From Corinectria fuckeliana (Eukaryota > Ascomycota > Sordariomycetes > Hypocreales > Nectriaceae), in assembly GCA_019137255.1 (NCBI GenBank), contig WPDH01000110.1, forward strand, positions 186,001 through 250,000: a stretch of 64,000 nucleotides of DNA, given 5' to 3'. Shown here piece by piece: positions 1 to 12,183 of the stretch (position 1 is the stretch's first letter; every line of letters begins with the position of its first letter). Below the pieces are notes generated by a model that worked only from the letters and a program-made list of their open reading frames with translations, made no database searches and was not told where the DNA came from. The position numbers and the translations under genes were made by a program.

Positions 1-1289
1 CGGTATTATCTGCAGGTTTACCATTCATACTAAGGAGCCGCGAGTGTGGGACTAGAAACGAAAGATACCAGGCCTTAATTTTGGTTCTCTACTGATTCCT
101 TTGCTCCATGTCTTAGTCCCTGCTGGTGCCCTGAATTCCAGGTACCCTGCGGCATTTCATGTCCCTTTGGGTGCACCTTCGATCATCCACCAGCCATCCA
201 TTCGACTGGAAACTTCTTGGTCACTGTCATTGGTAATGACAATTGCCTCTATCCGCTGCTTATGTTCAGACTTGGATGTGTTCAGTGTCGCCGCTATGAG
301 GCCTATGATGCTGAAGACGTTGTCTACCGGAAATTTCGCAGTTCGCATGAATGACGACCGCCAGATGGCGTTCTTCATTCCCTCCTATTTGCGGATATCA
401 AGTGCTCCAAGCAAGGCCTTTGATTGAGAATACTGGCCTAGTATCTTGATTTGTTCACTTTCCGGCAACTCCGACTAATTATCCTAGTTACCTGTATCTA
501 TCGCTGTGATAAACAATCCCCTACCGGGACAGTCCCTGAGTGCTAGTAAATTTCTCCGTTACTTTCGAGTGACTAACGAAGCGAAGATGCGCTTTGGTCT
601 TTTTGGGTTGGAGATTTACCTTCGACACAAATCAGTCACGACCTCTTATTACACTAGCAACAGTCAAAAAGCGCGCAGTTGCTCAGTATCAATCACTGAT
701 TCCTATAATATGACACTCTGGACCGTCTCGTATCCTGAACGATATGGACGCAGACTCCGAGGTTCTGACGCACCTAATCCCCCAAAGCTCTGTATAGATT
801 ACTATGGAGATGTTCTGGTTACGTACAGAGGACGCGTTGAGTGAAATCTCGGCGAACTCGAATCGGGACCAGCACCAAAAAGGGTCAATGTAACAAGTAA
901 CGGATTAATGGGACGTAGACATAGATGTGTTAATCAGTCTATCCAAATATCTAGTACTCTTGTGGCACCATGGCTATCTTACGGTGGACCTGAGATATGC
1001 TCATCTTGTACACTGTACCCATTATTAGCCGACCTTTCACTTTCACTATTCAAAGCGATGAACACGGCCGCCCCCTTCACGACGTTTTGAAGACCGACTG
1101 TATCGATTGTAGCCTGCAAACTGATCTAGACATCCCCGACAATGACTCGGGAGAAACCAAATGACCTATATTCTGCTAGGCCATGCTGTGCACTGAAGGC
1201 CACCAACGGCAGAGTTCAGCCGTCTAGGTCTGCCTTGACCTACCACCACACGTAATATGGAATAACGGTTTCCGAAACAGCTCTGCCAG
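1..1289. other. No recognisable gene
   Basis: This stretch holds only short open frames without splice logic or family resemblance. The longest, on the plus strand at 506-844 (112 codons), has no motif I recognise. I see no RNA gene or transposon terminus. It may be further decayed sequence belonging to the same region as the ATPase relic that follows. Confidence 0.5.
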
Positions 1290-2600
1290 GCCCTCTATCC
1301 AGAAGTCAGTGATATTCCCTTACGCGTTTCCACACGGCGAATACATACCAGCGGTGGTGGTCTTCCCGACCCCAGGCGCCTCATGTAGAACTAGGATTAA
1401 CTCCTTGCCTGGAAGGTGTCAGCGACTGCAGTGTATCTGATAGGGAAAGCGTAAACCTCACCCATGCCCTTGACCAAATCTATTTTCTCATCCTTGGCAA
1501 GTACGGCTTGCTTGTCACGGAAATGCTGCTTGACCAGCGACTTCACCATCTCGCGGTGGCTATGCGGCAGCTCAAGCCGCTCGAACGCACTGAGTTGACT
1601 TTCTTGCATCCTTGTCTTCGTATCTCAACAAGGTCAGATCAAGCTGGGCTGTCAATCGCTGTCAGCTGGGAGGTTGATATATAAACGGGAAGACCCACCC
1701 CATTTTCGACTACGTAGCGAAAGCCAAATACCCGATGGGTCATCACGTCGAACTCTTCATCCGTCGGCTCGTCTCCAGAGCTCGCCGGAGTCTCCAATGA
1801 TCGGGGCGCAATAGTAAAAGATGGCACTCCAAATGAAGCATCGGGTACTAAGATTTTGAATGAAACCCGATGTGAGGAGTAGGTCCATATGCTGATCGTC
1901 ATGCACGCCCTGATCGAAGCAACGGGCAGCCGTACAGTATCTCTTTGGCCTACCTTCTGGGGTACACATGATTGATTCAATCTTCGGCGCCCATTCCTTT
2001 CTTTTCTCGTTCGCTAGGGCCTCGCTAAAGTCAACAACCACCTGACTGTCAATCTCGTCTCCAGTGTCTAAGGTGAAGCCCATGTACTACATGGGTTTGA
2101 ACTTGGTGATGTCCAGGAGCATCTTTCCACGCTCAATGCAATCCTGTTGGAGCTGAGAATTGTTGGCAAAATGGAACGGGTATATGGAAGAAGTCATCGT
2201 TGCGCTCGTGGGACTTGTAAATGAGAGAAACCATGCGACGAGAGCAAGCTTCAAATTTCTAGTCACAAGTCCGCAGCCGACTCGGGAATCCATGCAGATA
2301 TTCGACCCGGAGCGACAAGATTTGCTGGAAATGGCAGCGTGGCCAGAATTCGGGGAGGAGGCTACGTAAGGCTTAATGCTCCTTTCCACAATTTCCACTA
2401 TGTAGTAGATCTGCCATATACTGCGTAGAACTTTACACCAACAATACTGAGGGCCCATAGGTATAATTGGCTGTCGACGACAATAGCTTGGTCTGTGAAG
2501 GTCGACATTTCGTCCCGATTTTGGCCTCTTCTCAACACGAGTCAAGAGGTCGTAGCAGATCGAGCTTGTCTCACGTACCATGACATATACCACTTGACGA
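1290..2600 (-). pseudogene. Decayed fungal AAA-family ATPase (N-terminal part and Walker A)
   Basis: Three minus-strand pieces line up in the order of the long fungal AAA ATPases that carry an N-terminal regulatory region before one ATPase core. The first, near 2190-2100, ends in YPFHFANN...CIERGK. The second, 2083-1760, carries GFTLDTGDEIDSQVVVDFSE, and in a shifted frame DEEFDVMTHRVFGF. The third, 1609-1397, has ELPHSHREMVKSLV...DLVKG. Just beyond it, at 1391-1351, is a Walker A motif, EAPGVGKTTTA. Stops and frame changes separate the pieces, and the Walker B and C-terminal part cannot be found, so the gene is broken and truncated. The family usually acts as a membrane-associated or soluble ATPase of unclear substrate. 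The family call is from motif recognition and is fairly secure; the exact subfamily is not. Confidence 0.75.
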
Positions 2601-3434
2601 TTATCAAACTTTTCCGATGCATGTGGCGTCGTATTGGCTTATAGGTAGCATTGCAGGAATCAAGCAGTCTCTGATTACTGATACAATCCGACCCAACAGC
2701 TCCTCACTGGTAATCGGGATGAATTACCACTAAGTCTCCTTACGTGTTCTCAAAAAGTCATCAAATCGAACTGAAGCTTCCCTAGATGGCTAATAATTAG
2801 CGCATTTTAACCGCTGTGACAAACCACCATCTATCTGACTTGTCGAGAACGCACATATGCCTACCTATGTTATGTTTTAGGTGGACAATATTTGACCATG
2901 GCGACTGACAGCATCGACTTATCCCCTTTGATGACCTTGGTAGTACTCAGTGAAGTTATCCTCCGCTTTCCCAACAGTTTGAAAACACGCTCGAGCCTCA
3001 GCCTCTAGACACATATGGAGCGGTGAAATCGGCGTCCGGGATATGTGGCCTCTCCCTGCTTCCACTGGTGCACCATTAGTTGGTGTTAGTGGCAGATAGC
3101 ACCTCGGAGAAATTATTAATACTAATCGGTATAGCTGCTGTGAAAGGTAAACGATAGATTCCCAGGACTTTATAATTACTAATCACAATCACTAATCATA
3201 GCTATGAAATTCTTAATTATATAACACATTTGTCTAACGACGCCGGCTTCCCCTCCGATGACCTGAGCAATAAAATAGACGCAGTATATGAAGGCGTGTT
3301 TATAAACAAGCTCAAGGACTGCCCTTAATTACCTCCCACAAAAAAATTACCTGTCTTCCTATCAGAAAATACTTTCTTTTTCCAAAGTCGTAACGTCAAC
3401 GTTCATCTTATTTACCTCGGACTACACTTCCGAT
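2601..3434. promoter_or_regulatory. Intergenic region and likely promoter of the NmrA-like gene
   Basis: No coding frame is supported. The last 400 bases are AT-rich, and pyrimidine-rich tracts lie just ahead of the start codon at 3435, which is usual for a filamentous-fungus promoter and 5' leader. No specific operator can be named. Confidence 0.35.
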
Positions 3435-4535
3435 ATGTCTTCTATATCCCCTATCGTCTTTGTGGTTGGAGGAACTGGTGCGCAAGGGATACCTGTCGTT
3501 CGTGGTCTCGTTAAAGATGGTGCCTATAAAGTACGATGTCTGACACGAGACCCCAACTCTGCGAGGGCACAACATCTTCTCGCACTCGGAAACGTCGAGC
3601 TGCTCGACGGCACCTTTGCTAGCGAGGCCAACCTACGCAAAGGTTTTTGCGGTGCTCAATATGCATTCGTCAACATAGACGGGTTCAACTGTGGCGAGAA
3701 GACCGAGACCTTTTGGGCCATGCGGTCCTATGAGCTTGCCATCGAAGAAGGTGTCAAGTTCTTTGTGTACGGAAATCTTGATTTCGCCTACAGGAAGAGT
3801 GGGTATGACGCCAAATTCCGAACTGGCCACTATGATGGCAAGGGCCGAGTTGGCGAGTGGATTTTGCAACAGAACAAGGACCCGAACAACTCGAAGAGAA
3901 TGAAAGCGGCGCTTTTCACGACAGGCCCGTACATTTCGATGGCTATTGGTCTGCACACACCCATGTCCCCTACAGTCGAGGATGGTGTTGTGACTTGGAG
4001 AGTACCGCTAGGAGAGGGTGCGGTTTGCCACGTCGACCTTGACGACTGCGAGCATTATGTGCGATGGTTGTTTGATCACCAGGCACGAGCCACAGGTCTG
4101 GACCTCGAAGTTGCAATCGACTTCATACCGTACAACGAACTAGCCAAGGCCTTCGAAATAGTTACGGGCCATCCAGCACAATACATTGACACCTCCCTGG
4201 AAGACTACTGGTCTGGAGGAGGACCCCTTGGAGATGGCAAGCGAAGTACCGGCTACAACTCTGACCCCAAAGATGCTGCGTCGATGAGTATTCGTCAGAA
4301 TTTCACTGGCTTCTGGAATGCGTGGAAGCACTCCGGCGGTAATCGTGGTGTGATCAGGCGAAAATTTGAACTACTTGATGAAATACACCCTGGTAGGACT
4401 AAGTCGGCTGAGGAATGGCTTAGGCGAGAAGATGCCCGGGGAAGGAAAGAGGGTCTTGGAAGTCTCTGGGAGCGGGTGAACAATCTTAAGCCAGTCTTGA
4501 AGCTTGCTGAGGATAAGATGAAGGGACGTATTTAG
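3435..4535 (+). CDS. NmrA-like family NAD(P)-binding protein
   Basis: A single-exon 366-residue protein. It opens with VFVVGGTGAQGIPVVRGL, the glycine-rich dinucleotide loop (GGTGxxG) of atypical short-chain dehydrogenases of the NmrA-like type. RCLTRDPNSARAQ follows at the end of the second strand and is typical of NADP-binding members. Residues 105-120 (EEGVKFFVYGNLDF) sit where the family has its region equivalent to the SDR active site; a classical YxxxK is not obvious. Members act either as redox sensors that control nitrogen metabolism or as isoflavone-reductase-like enzymes, in the cytosol or nucleus. Length and continuity are normal, with no frame break. The next gene is a LaeA-like methyltransferase on the same strand, so a shared role in regulating or tailoring a metabolite is possible but is inference. 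The start is the first ATG in an open frame with a clean context. Confidence 0.88.
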   Translation: MSSISPIVFVVGGTGAQGIPVVRGLVKDGAYKVRCLTRDPNSARAQHLLALGNVELLDGTFASEANLRKGFCGAQYAFVNIDGFNCGEKTETFWAMRSYELAIEEGVKFFVYGNLDFAYRKSGYDAKFRTGHYDGKGRVGEWILQQNKDPNNSKRMKAALFTTGPYISMAIGLHTPMSPTVEDGVVTWRVPLGEGAVCHVDLDDCEHYVRWLFDHQARATGLDLEVAIDFIPYNELAKAFEIVTGHPAQYIDTSLEDYWSGGGPLGDGKRSTGYNSDPKDAASMSIRQNFTGFWNAWKHSGGNRGVIRRKFELLDEIHPGRTKSAEEWLRREDARGRKEGLGSLWERVNNLKPVLKLAEDKMKGRI

Positions 4536-5050
4536 ACACAATTATTGTAAATAAGGAATATGGATTGTGGGATTGATGCACTAGAAGCAAAAACTGGTGG
4601 GATTGTGAGTAGTGATACAAAGCGCTTAAGGCATTGAACAGCAATTCTTTCAACATGGTGCAACGAAAATTTTCAGGGATATTTAAACTTGACCCTGTTA
4701 TAAGCATCTAACTAAGAAGACTCAAGCGAGAAGTCAGGGGCTTGAAGATTACAATGTGGTGCTGAGGGTGTCTGCTCTAATTCGTACTTGACACAACGCC
4801 GCTGCACTGCGTGTGCCTGATTTGGTTCTATGTCCGCTAGAGCCGACAGGGGATGCATTCTTCCTAAACCCTGTAACGCACATCAGCTGAGTTCGCGTAC
4901 ATGCCATGATAAGTTAGCTATCTTACAAGGATGACACCATTGCTGACGTTCCGGCTCGCTCCACGCTCCCTTCATTCTTTCCCCTCCTCCCGACTTTTGG
5001 TCTTTGGATCTAGTATCCAGGCATAAAGCCTTCTGCATGCGTGGATCATC
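4536..5050. other. Intergenic region
   Basis: Contains the 3' end of the NmrA-like gene and the presumed promoter of the methyltransferase. No gene, repeat or RNA is visible. Confidence 0.4.
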
Positions 5051-6794
5051 ATGAAAGAACAGCAAACGTCCGCACCGGCCTCTGGCATCCGTCCTAGCCG
5101 GTCTACTGACGCCGCAACTCCACGTGCTCGAATCCCGAGCTTACCGGCCCCAAGCACGACTGCGACGGGGACAGCTCCTGGTGACTTTACCACGCCACTC
5201 GAGGCAGCTGACCACGACGGGGTAAGCCACTGCCCGGTAACAACGAACTACAAAGCCTAGTTGCGGACATTGCACGGACTATAGCTAACGAACGTTTGGT
5301 ATTTTGCGTCTTGCAGGGCAATGATGAGAACGACTCAACATTTGGCAGCGAGATGCGAGTGACCTGCCGGTTCAATAGCAATCATCGACCATTCAACTAA
5401 CCATCTTGAGATGCAGCGCTAGCTCCACAACTTCGGTTTCCTCGAGTATTCTCGAGTACCGCACTATACAGGGACGCACGTACCATAGCGAGAAACATAA
5501 TACGCAGTACTTTACGCCCAATGACGACCGACAGAGCGAGTCCGTGGATATAGTGTAAGATGGACATTCGGGGACAGACGCTCGCATATATCCTGACCGT
5601 GAACTATCTGTATTTAGGCACCACTACCTGACTCTCCTCCTTGACGGGAAACTACATCTTGCTCCTATCAAGAAAGACATCCAGGTGGGAGCATACATCT
5701 CATTATACGAAGCGTTTCTTCCACCAGTAGCTGACATCGTTTCGATACCTAGAAAGTTCTCGATATCGGCACTGGTGACGGTATGTTCTCCACCAACTTT
5801 TCCGATACTGATTTCACAGCTGATCTGCCGGGCTGCAGGAATATGGGCAATGTAGGGTCATCATATAGCCAGAGTTGTACTCATGTGCGTTGGATACTGA
5901 CTGACACCCCCAATAGTGATTTTGGAGACGAGCATCCCAATGCTGAGGTGATCGGGACGGATCTCTCGTCGATACAGGTACCCTTCTCAGCCTAGCTATT
6001 GATGCCAAGGGCTAATGAAGCATGTACTAATCCCTAACAACAGCCGATGTGGACCCCCCCTAATGTCAGGTTCGAGATCGACGACGCAACTCAACCTTGG
6101 ACCTGGCCAGAGAACACATTCGATTTCGTACACATTCGGTTTCTCAACGGCGCTATAAAGAACTGGCCGGCGCTGTTTCATGATGCTTACAGATGCTGCA
6201 AGCCACACGGCTACATCGAATCGGGTGAGTTCGACCCGCGATACTACTGCGACGATGGGACGGCCGACAACGAGGAGGTAATAAAGGTGTGGAACTCCGT
6301 GTTTGAGGAGGGCGGTAAGAAGCTCGGCCTCAGCTTTACTGTTATCGAGGACGATACACAGGAGACGGGAATCAGAAACGCCGGGTTTGAGGACGTTGAA
6401 ACAGTTGTCTATAAGGTAAGAAAGACACACGTCTGGATCCTAAGAATGCAGTGTCTGACACAGACTTACTAGGCTCCTGTTGGTGATTGGGCGGCCGACA
6501 AAAAGCTGGCAGAAATAGGACGCTATACGCAGCTGACGCTTGAGAACGACATGGAAGGTAAGCTGTGCCGAGAGCCACTGTCCCTTCACGCCTAAATGCA
6601 ACGGTAAAATAACTCCGTTACCAGGATATACCCTCTTCTTGTGGACGAATGTCTTGGGGCGGCCCAGAGAGGAGTATCAATTGTTCTTGATGAGCATGCG
6701 CAAGGTCTTGCGCAATACCAAGAACATCCACATCTACTGCAAGTACAAATACGTCTACGGGCGCAAGCCAAGAGATGCACTTACCACAGCCTAA
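5051..6794 (+). CDS. LaeA-like SAM-dependent methyltransferase, ten exons
   Basis: The hand-spliced model gives 380 residues. Exons are 5051-5221, 5317-5354, 5417-5554, 5618-5684, 5753-5780, 5839-5851, 5917-5977, 6044-6415, 6473-6557 and 6625-6794. All phases close and the reading frame stays open to TAA. Residues 1-70 are low-complexity and acidic, as is usual for this family. Then come the conserved SILEYR...GRTYHSE block, the SAM motif I KVLDIGTGDGIWAI, the acidic motif II strand (NAEVIGTDLSSIQ), and NTFDFVHIRFLNGA near the motif IV position. The C-terminal lobe includes YIESGEFDPRYYCDDGT. Such proteins are soluble class I methyltransferases related to the global regulator LaeA, and many are secondary-metabolite tailoring or regulatory enzymes. 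Exons as short as 13 bases are unusual. Intron 2 needs a GC donor. The methyl acceptor is unknown. Confidence 0.88.
5355..5416 (+). other. GC-AG intron in the methyltransferase gene
   Basis: The donor reads GCGAGT and the acceptor ATGCAG, with a CTAAC branch-like site about 20 bases before the acceptor. Using GC at this place joins the codons into ...FGSE-I-ASSTTSVSSSILEYR, which matches the family. The nearby GT (GTGACC, 5359) would throw the frame off by one and meet a stop at once. Confidence 0.65.
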
Positions 6795-7693
6795 AGGGGG
6801 CTTTCGTGGTTTCCTCTTACGTGTCCTTTCCTCAAATGTCTTCTGTACTTTGTTATGGTTATTAGTGAAGATCGGGGTTCTCAAACGGCTGCACTGTTTG
6901 AGTGGAAGACGAAGGCTTTGTGCGAGTTGGCAGGTAGATTCCCATCCCGATCATTTCTGACACTTGTGGTGGTTGCTCTATCGCCTGATGGAGATAAAAA
7001 ACACGGAAGATTTACTCAAGAATCATAGCTAAACCCGCGAATTTTCTATATCTATACGCTCCCTACAGCCCTCCCCTTCAACACGCCACGATTGCTGAGG
7101 ATAGGTTAGGGGGTGTCGTACTTAAAAGTATTAAGTTGTCTGCTCACTGAATAGGTAGTTTGCCTTAATAACGCTAAGGTAGTCCCATTGGAAGAGCTCA
7201 TTAGTTTCCATAATTTGTATCTCAGACCTTCGAATGCATGCCGGGCTATGTAAAAAGGCTCAAGGCAATCAACTGGGTTAGATCATCATCAGTAAGAGAA
7301 TATCTTATGCGTGCCAGATGCACTCAGTAAACCCTAACCCAGTATCCAAAGGCACGCTTTCAGCGGTTACAAGTGGTAGCTGGGAAAGGCACCACTCTTC
7401 CCCGGCGGTTGGAATTAGCTTAAAGGATAACGGCCTGGTTAGTCAAATCTATCATCAATATAAAAGGCAAGAATAAAGACCAGAATATTAGGAGAAATAA
7501 GCAAATAAATTTAATAAGGTAAAAAGGCGTGCCTCGCTCAAACAGAGGGCGACACTCTGCAGTTAAGTATGCACTTGATCCAAATATCAAAGCCAGCTAA
7601 CTACAGCACCAAGAGGGCGAATTCCCTATCAAAATATCTTTCCAAACAAGAACTATCTTCTATCAGTTTAACTCTATATTACTCGCCATACTA
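6795..7693. other. Intergenic region, nothing recognised
   Basis: About 900 bases between two convergent genes. Reading frames are short and broken on both strands. I see no RNA gene, terminal repeat or domain. Confidence 0.4.
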
Positions 7694-10600
7694 TCAGTGC
7701 CCGGGAGGGAACCCATCATTGGCATCGTCAAACGTCCCCTTATAGACATCGTACGGGTTCCAGATAGTCTGCGTGCGACCGACGTCGCGGCAGTTATTGC
7801 AGCCGTTAACGGTGATGTGACACCCGTTGTCGAGGTACGTGCTGCCGCAGCCCTTTGCCCCGTTGAGGTTGTATATGTTGAGCATTGAATTCTTGATCTG
7901 CTTGCCCGTCATGCCCTGGGAGAAGTCGTCATCGTTTTCACAGGTCCAGATGACGGTACAGCCATAGTTGATGCCAAACAAGTCTTCAACGATGGAGCCC
8001 GCGATAGGGAAGATGGCGTTGGCTATATCCTTGCCTGTATCATCCGGCCAGACGGCCGAGGTGTACTGGTGGTACACGATGTCGTCGACGTAGCGGGCCG
8101 CGGCTCGCAAGCAGGTGTCCTTGTTGATGGAGGCACAGATAGATGAGCCGTCGTGGTTACCGTGATTCTGATTAGTGTCCGCTGGCGCTGGAGGAGCGTA
8201 GGGGTTCGTGGCCGGACCGCTGTTGTTGATGTCGGGGGAGCTGCAGCCTATTGAGCATGACTTGATTAGCGGCATACTTCAACCTTCCTTGAGTCTCGAA
8301 TACGTACATTGGTCGAAGATTTTATTGCTCTGTGAGTCGTAGAGACAGCCGTCTTCTCCGTAGTAGATATCGCCGTAGTTGGCGGGCCAGCGAGCCTGCA
8401 GCTGGCAGGTCGCCTTGGAGTGAAGGTGGTTGTCGAGGCTTGAGTCGAAGCCAGACAGTATCAGAGTAGTGCTGTAGGACTCATTGGGATCGGATGCGAC
8501 GTCTGTTGCGGTGCTTGTTAGCTGACAGGAACGACTGGCAGAGAGGACCTAAGAGCTGGCGTACTGTATGAGCTCTCGTAGACGTTGGATATGTCACCAG
8601 CGTCGGAGGCACACCTGGGAGAATTGTTGATGAGGATACAGCCTTTGTTGACGTGCTAGATTGTGACTGTTAGTTGACTACTTTATGTGAGGACGCCCGA
8701 GTCATGACTTACAATGTTGGTACCGTCCGGGTTGGGAGTGGGATTCGAGATGGGGTGGCACACAGGGTGAAGCGATCCCTCGATCAGCGTGCAGATCATG
8801 CCGTTGGTGGTGACTGTCCTGACGCTGGGCTTGGTTCGAGTGCTACTCGTAGACTCCTTGGGAGTACTCTTGCTAGATACGGTAGTCGTGGAGAAGGTCG
8901 TGGCAGTGGAGGTGCCCGCTTCGGTAGATCCGGCAGCCGTAGACTCGATTGTGGTGGTCTCTGCAGTTGTAGAAGTAGATTCTTCAGTGCCGGTAGATGC
9001 TGTGGACTCTTTAGTAGTGGCTGTAGACTCTCCAGTGGGCGTGACCTCGGTGGTCTCATGGTTGCTGCTGGTGGCAGTAGACTTATCAACCGTGGTCTGA
9101 TCACTCGCTGTGGTAGTAGGCTCCTTGGTGGTGGTGACGGCCGTGGACCCTTCCGTTGTGGTCTTTTCAGTGATGGTAGTAGACTCTTCGGCACTCGTCG
9201 ACTGGTCGGTAGTCGAGGTGGCCTCCCCAGTAGTCGTCGACAGGGTGAGAGAACACGAGTCGCCATCGCCTCTCGCCCAGAGAGATCGCTTGAACCCAAT
9301 CACGCTACCTCCAGCGCCAGCGAGATCTCTGTTGGCCGAAAAGGAGTAGTGGCCCTCGGTGGCATACTTGCTGTTCTTGAAGCTGTCAAAAAGCTTGACC
9401 TCGTCCTTGGTAGCGTCCATCCCTGCAATGTCCGATTCGACGCGAGCCATCCAGGTCTCTACGAATGTCCAGGCTTCACCAGCGTCATGGTCGAGCCGCT
9501 CGTTCATGAAGGTCTGGTACGTCTCGGCGAAGCTGAATTGGCCCCCTGAGATGTCCAGCTTCTTGCTTTTCACAAACTGATCGATGCCTCTGAAGGAATT
9601 GTACATACGCTGATTTGTCGTCTCAAAGAGCTCTTTCACAGGTCCATAGTTGAAGATGTCGACGGCATTTCCAATAGCCTCTAGGGCCTGGATCGTTTGC
9701 AGGGTTGAGCCCGAGAACCGATCCGTAAAGGGCATCTGCTTCAATTCTCCAAGCTTGAACATGGCGCCCTTCATCTCGTTGATTTGCTTCTGCAGGGCAG
9801 CAAACTCGAGGTGTTTGTTGGTTGGACTGTTGCTCGGGGCTTGGAGGACAAGTTGTTCCATGACGGTTGTGTCCTTGTCGCCACAGCCATACTTGGTCAT
9901 GAAGATGGTATTGAATTCGTCGCAAGTGAGCCTCTGAACCTTGCTTCTCTTACTCGGCACTAGCTGAATCTCAAAGAAATCGGTAAAAAACTTGAGCTCC
10001 CAGATGTGGTCGACTGTCCAGTAGTCGCCCATGGCAGTTGCCTTCTGTGCAGCCTTTGCCTTTGCCTCCGCGGTGTTGAAAATCGTCCAGCGAGGTGCCA
10101 TATTGCCGTCCACGCACTCCTCTCGGTCGAACCACTTTTGCACCACTGTTCTGAGGTCTTTATTGTTTGTAGTGGGCTTTTCGTCTGCTCCGGACAGCAT
10201 TTTGGCGTTCGGGTTGGCTGGCCAAGCAGGGGGCACGTGTTCTTTGCAGAATCCAAAGAAGGGCGTTCGTTTTCCCCTCTTTTCTAGGCGACCACGCTCA
10301 TGTAGCTGAAGAGGAGTATCAATAGACCCCCGCCTCATATTGTCTGATGTATTGTCGTCGTCATCGGAAGTACCGAGGTCAAGCTCATAAGGGATTGCGC
10401 TACAGAAAGCCGTGGATGAGGTCGTGGAAGTCGTCTCGGAGGCCGTAGAGGACGCGGTTGAAGACTCTTCGGTCTTTGTTGGCTCGTTCTCGGTTCTGGT
10501 AGTGTCGTCATCGCTATCATCATCATCATCATCATCATCATTCTCATTGCCCAAGTCCTTGAGCCCGTCCAGAGCGTCAGACAAGAGGCCGCCGGTAGCA

Positions 10601-11322
10601 GCGGCACCAAAGGCCGGAGCCAGGTCGGCAAAGATGGCGGGGGCCAGAGCTGGCGTGGCCACTGCCGGAACAAGGGCAGTGAGCTGTGTCGAGAACCATC
10701 CGAGCAGAGCTGCAAGTCCAGCGAGAGCCGCCTCAACCTTGTGGGAGTCGTCCTCGCTGAGGCTGTTGAGGTCAACCTGCTGCAGCTGCGCCTCAATGTG
10801 TTTGAGGTCGTCCAGCTCCTCCTGGGCACCTTTTTGGAACTGTTTGACTTCCTCGGCTGAGGGTGAAGGATTAGCGGCGATGGAGGAGGCAGCAGTAGCA
10901 AGATCGGAGAAGGAGCTGGCAGCGCTGGTGGCAGTTGTAGAAACACCAACGAAAATGCCGGTTCCCGTGGGCTCGGAGCTGGCTGGGAGGGTAGCTTCGG
11001 CTGTGGTAGGGGCATGGGTCGTAGTGGATATAGCTGTCGTGACAGAAGCCTCAGGGGCAGTAAAGGGATCAGTAGTGGTAGTGGACTCGGTGCTATCGTC
11101 GGCACTAGTCACCAAGCTACCTGACACATTTGTCTCTGTCTCTGTCTCTGTAGAGGCGGTTGTGGTGCTTTCAAAGGGAAGCGGGAAGCGAGTGGTGGTA
11201 GTGGTCGGCTCGGGAGTTGTGGGTGTCTCAACATCTCGGGCCGCAAGCCGCGCGCGCGGGACGCCGGCTTGGACGCCGGACAGCATCAGAACTGCCGCCA
11301 CTAACACCTTGAATAGCAGCAT
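7694..11322 (-). CDS. Large secreted Thr/Ser-rich (mucin-like) protein with Cys-rich C-terminus
   Basis: Exons on the minus strand are 11322-8713, 8655-8565, 8502-8308 and 8247-7694, giving about 1149 residues. The start chosen is the ATG that begins a clean signal peptide, MLLFKVLVAAVLMLSGVQA; an in-frame ATG lies 24 codons upstream at 11394. Residues 30-140 are Thr-rich, followed by an alpha-helical Glu/Leu segment and a run of aspartates. A dibasic segment (LEKRGKR) could be a kexin site. Next is a folded module of about 300 residues containing DYWTVDHIWELKFF and CDEFNTIF. A second Thr-rich stalk follows, then a cysteine-rich tail with WTCENDDDFSQGM and CGSTYLDNGCHITVNGCNNC. The architecture suggests an extracellular or wall-associated protein; the folded modules belong to fungal families of unknown function. 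The function stays open. Confidence 0.8.
10515..10541 (+). repeat. ATC/GAT trinucleotide run encoding poly-Asp
   Basis: Nine near-perfect ATC triplets on the plus strand encode a run of aspartates on the minus strand inside the mucin-like gene. Such runs change length easily, and here always in frame. Confidence 0.8.
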
Positions 11323-12183
11323 GTTGAGCAGACAAAGAGAGAAGTTATCGACGAGCAAGAGACTGGAGCGAGAGACTGGCTTGGCAATGGCCATTGTGCT
11401 GGCTGAAGGGCTAGGCCTGGGGTTTATAACATGGACGCGGATCGTCCTGCTAACGAGAATGGTTTGCGGCCGACCAAGACGCAGACCCCCTTGGATCAGC
11501 TCTTTGGCCCCTATAGTGAAAAGAGAAAGAGAGAAGAGAGAAGAGAAGAAAAACGAGGTGTCGTGATCCTTCAGCGTCCGACCAGAGCCCGTAGAAGGTC
11601 AGCTCCTACGCAAGGAACCCCTGCATCCCCCGAAATGCTCGTCAAACAGAGGCGAGCCCTCGCTTTTTCTTACTTGTTTTGGCAGCAGCTGAAATGAAAG
11701 CCATGTGCTCTACGGCGACCTGCAGCTTCGTCAGCATTAGTGAAGGCCCCACCGCATGCTGCGGCGTCGTTAACCCCGAATCCCGTAATGTTTTTATAGA
11801 TAGCTGACAGCGGAATGCATCCAAGCTCGCGAGTTGAAGCCCAAATAAGTTATTTTCAGCTGAAAGGAAAGTAATAGTTACGGACCCCTCAAGTGGCTTC
11901 TTCGGCCGCACTATGTTCGTCACTATAACCCTACATACGGGTATATACCCTTAACCCCGGCAATAAGTGGTCAGCCCTATACTTAGTAGCCTAATTACTG
12001 GGCTGTCGTCTTTGGCAGGTCGCCTATTTTGTTTCCATTCCTTGCGCCCCCAATGATTCCTCATCCCTCCTCCATGTTGCACTTCTCTCACTCTTTTCAT
12101 CTTCACCTTCATATTTATCTCCTTGGTCTTGGGCCTTCGTACTGCCAGGCCACCCCCAAGCATCGTCTACTCAGGATCCCATC
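11323..12183. promoter_or_regulatory. Divergent intergenic region between mucin-like and F-box genes
   Basis: This 860-base stretch separates two divergently transcribed genes and must hold both promoters. A long plus-strand frame that enters it from the Thr-rich gene is a shadow. No individual binding site can be defended. Confidence 0.4.

Noticed and set aside
506..844. 112-codon plus-strand frame
   Set aside because: No motif, no splice pattern and no flanking coding context; kept only as a note.
8674..9549. 291-codon plus-strand frame rich in Gly, Arg and Ser
   Set aside because: Antisense shadow of the same secreted protein gene; low-complexity translation only.
10412..11566. Long plus-strand frame of 384 codons
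   Set aside because: It runs opposite the Thr/Ser-rich gene. Its Val/Ser/Ala-rich translation is what antisense of ACN/TCN codons gives, and it has no domain.
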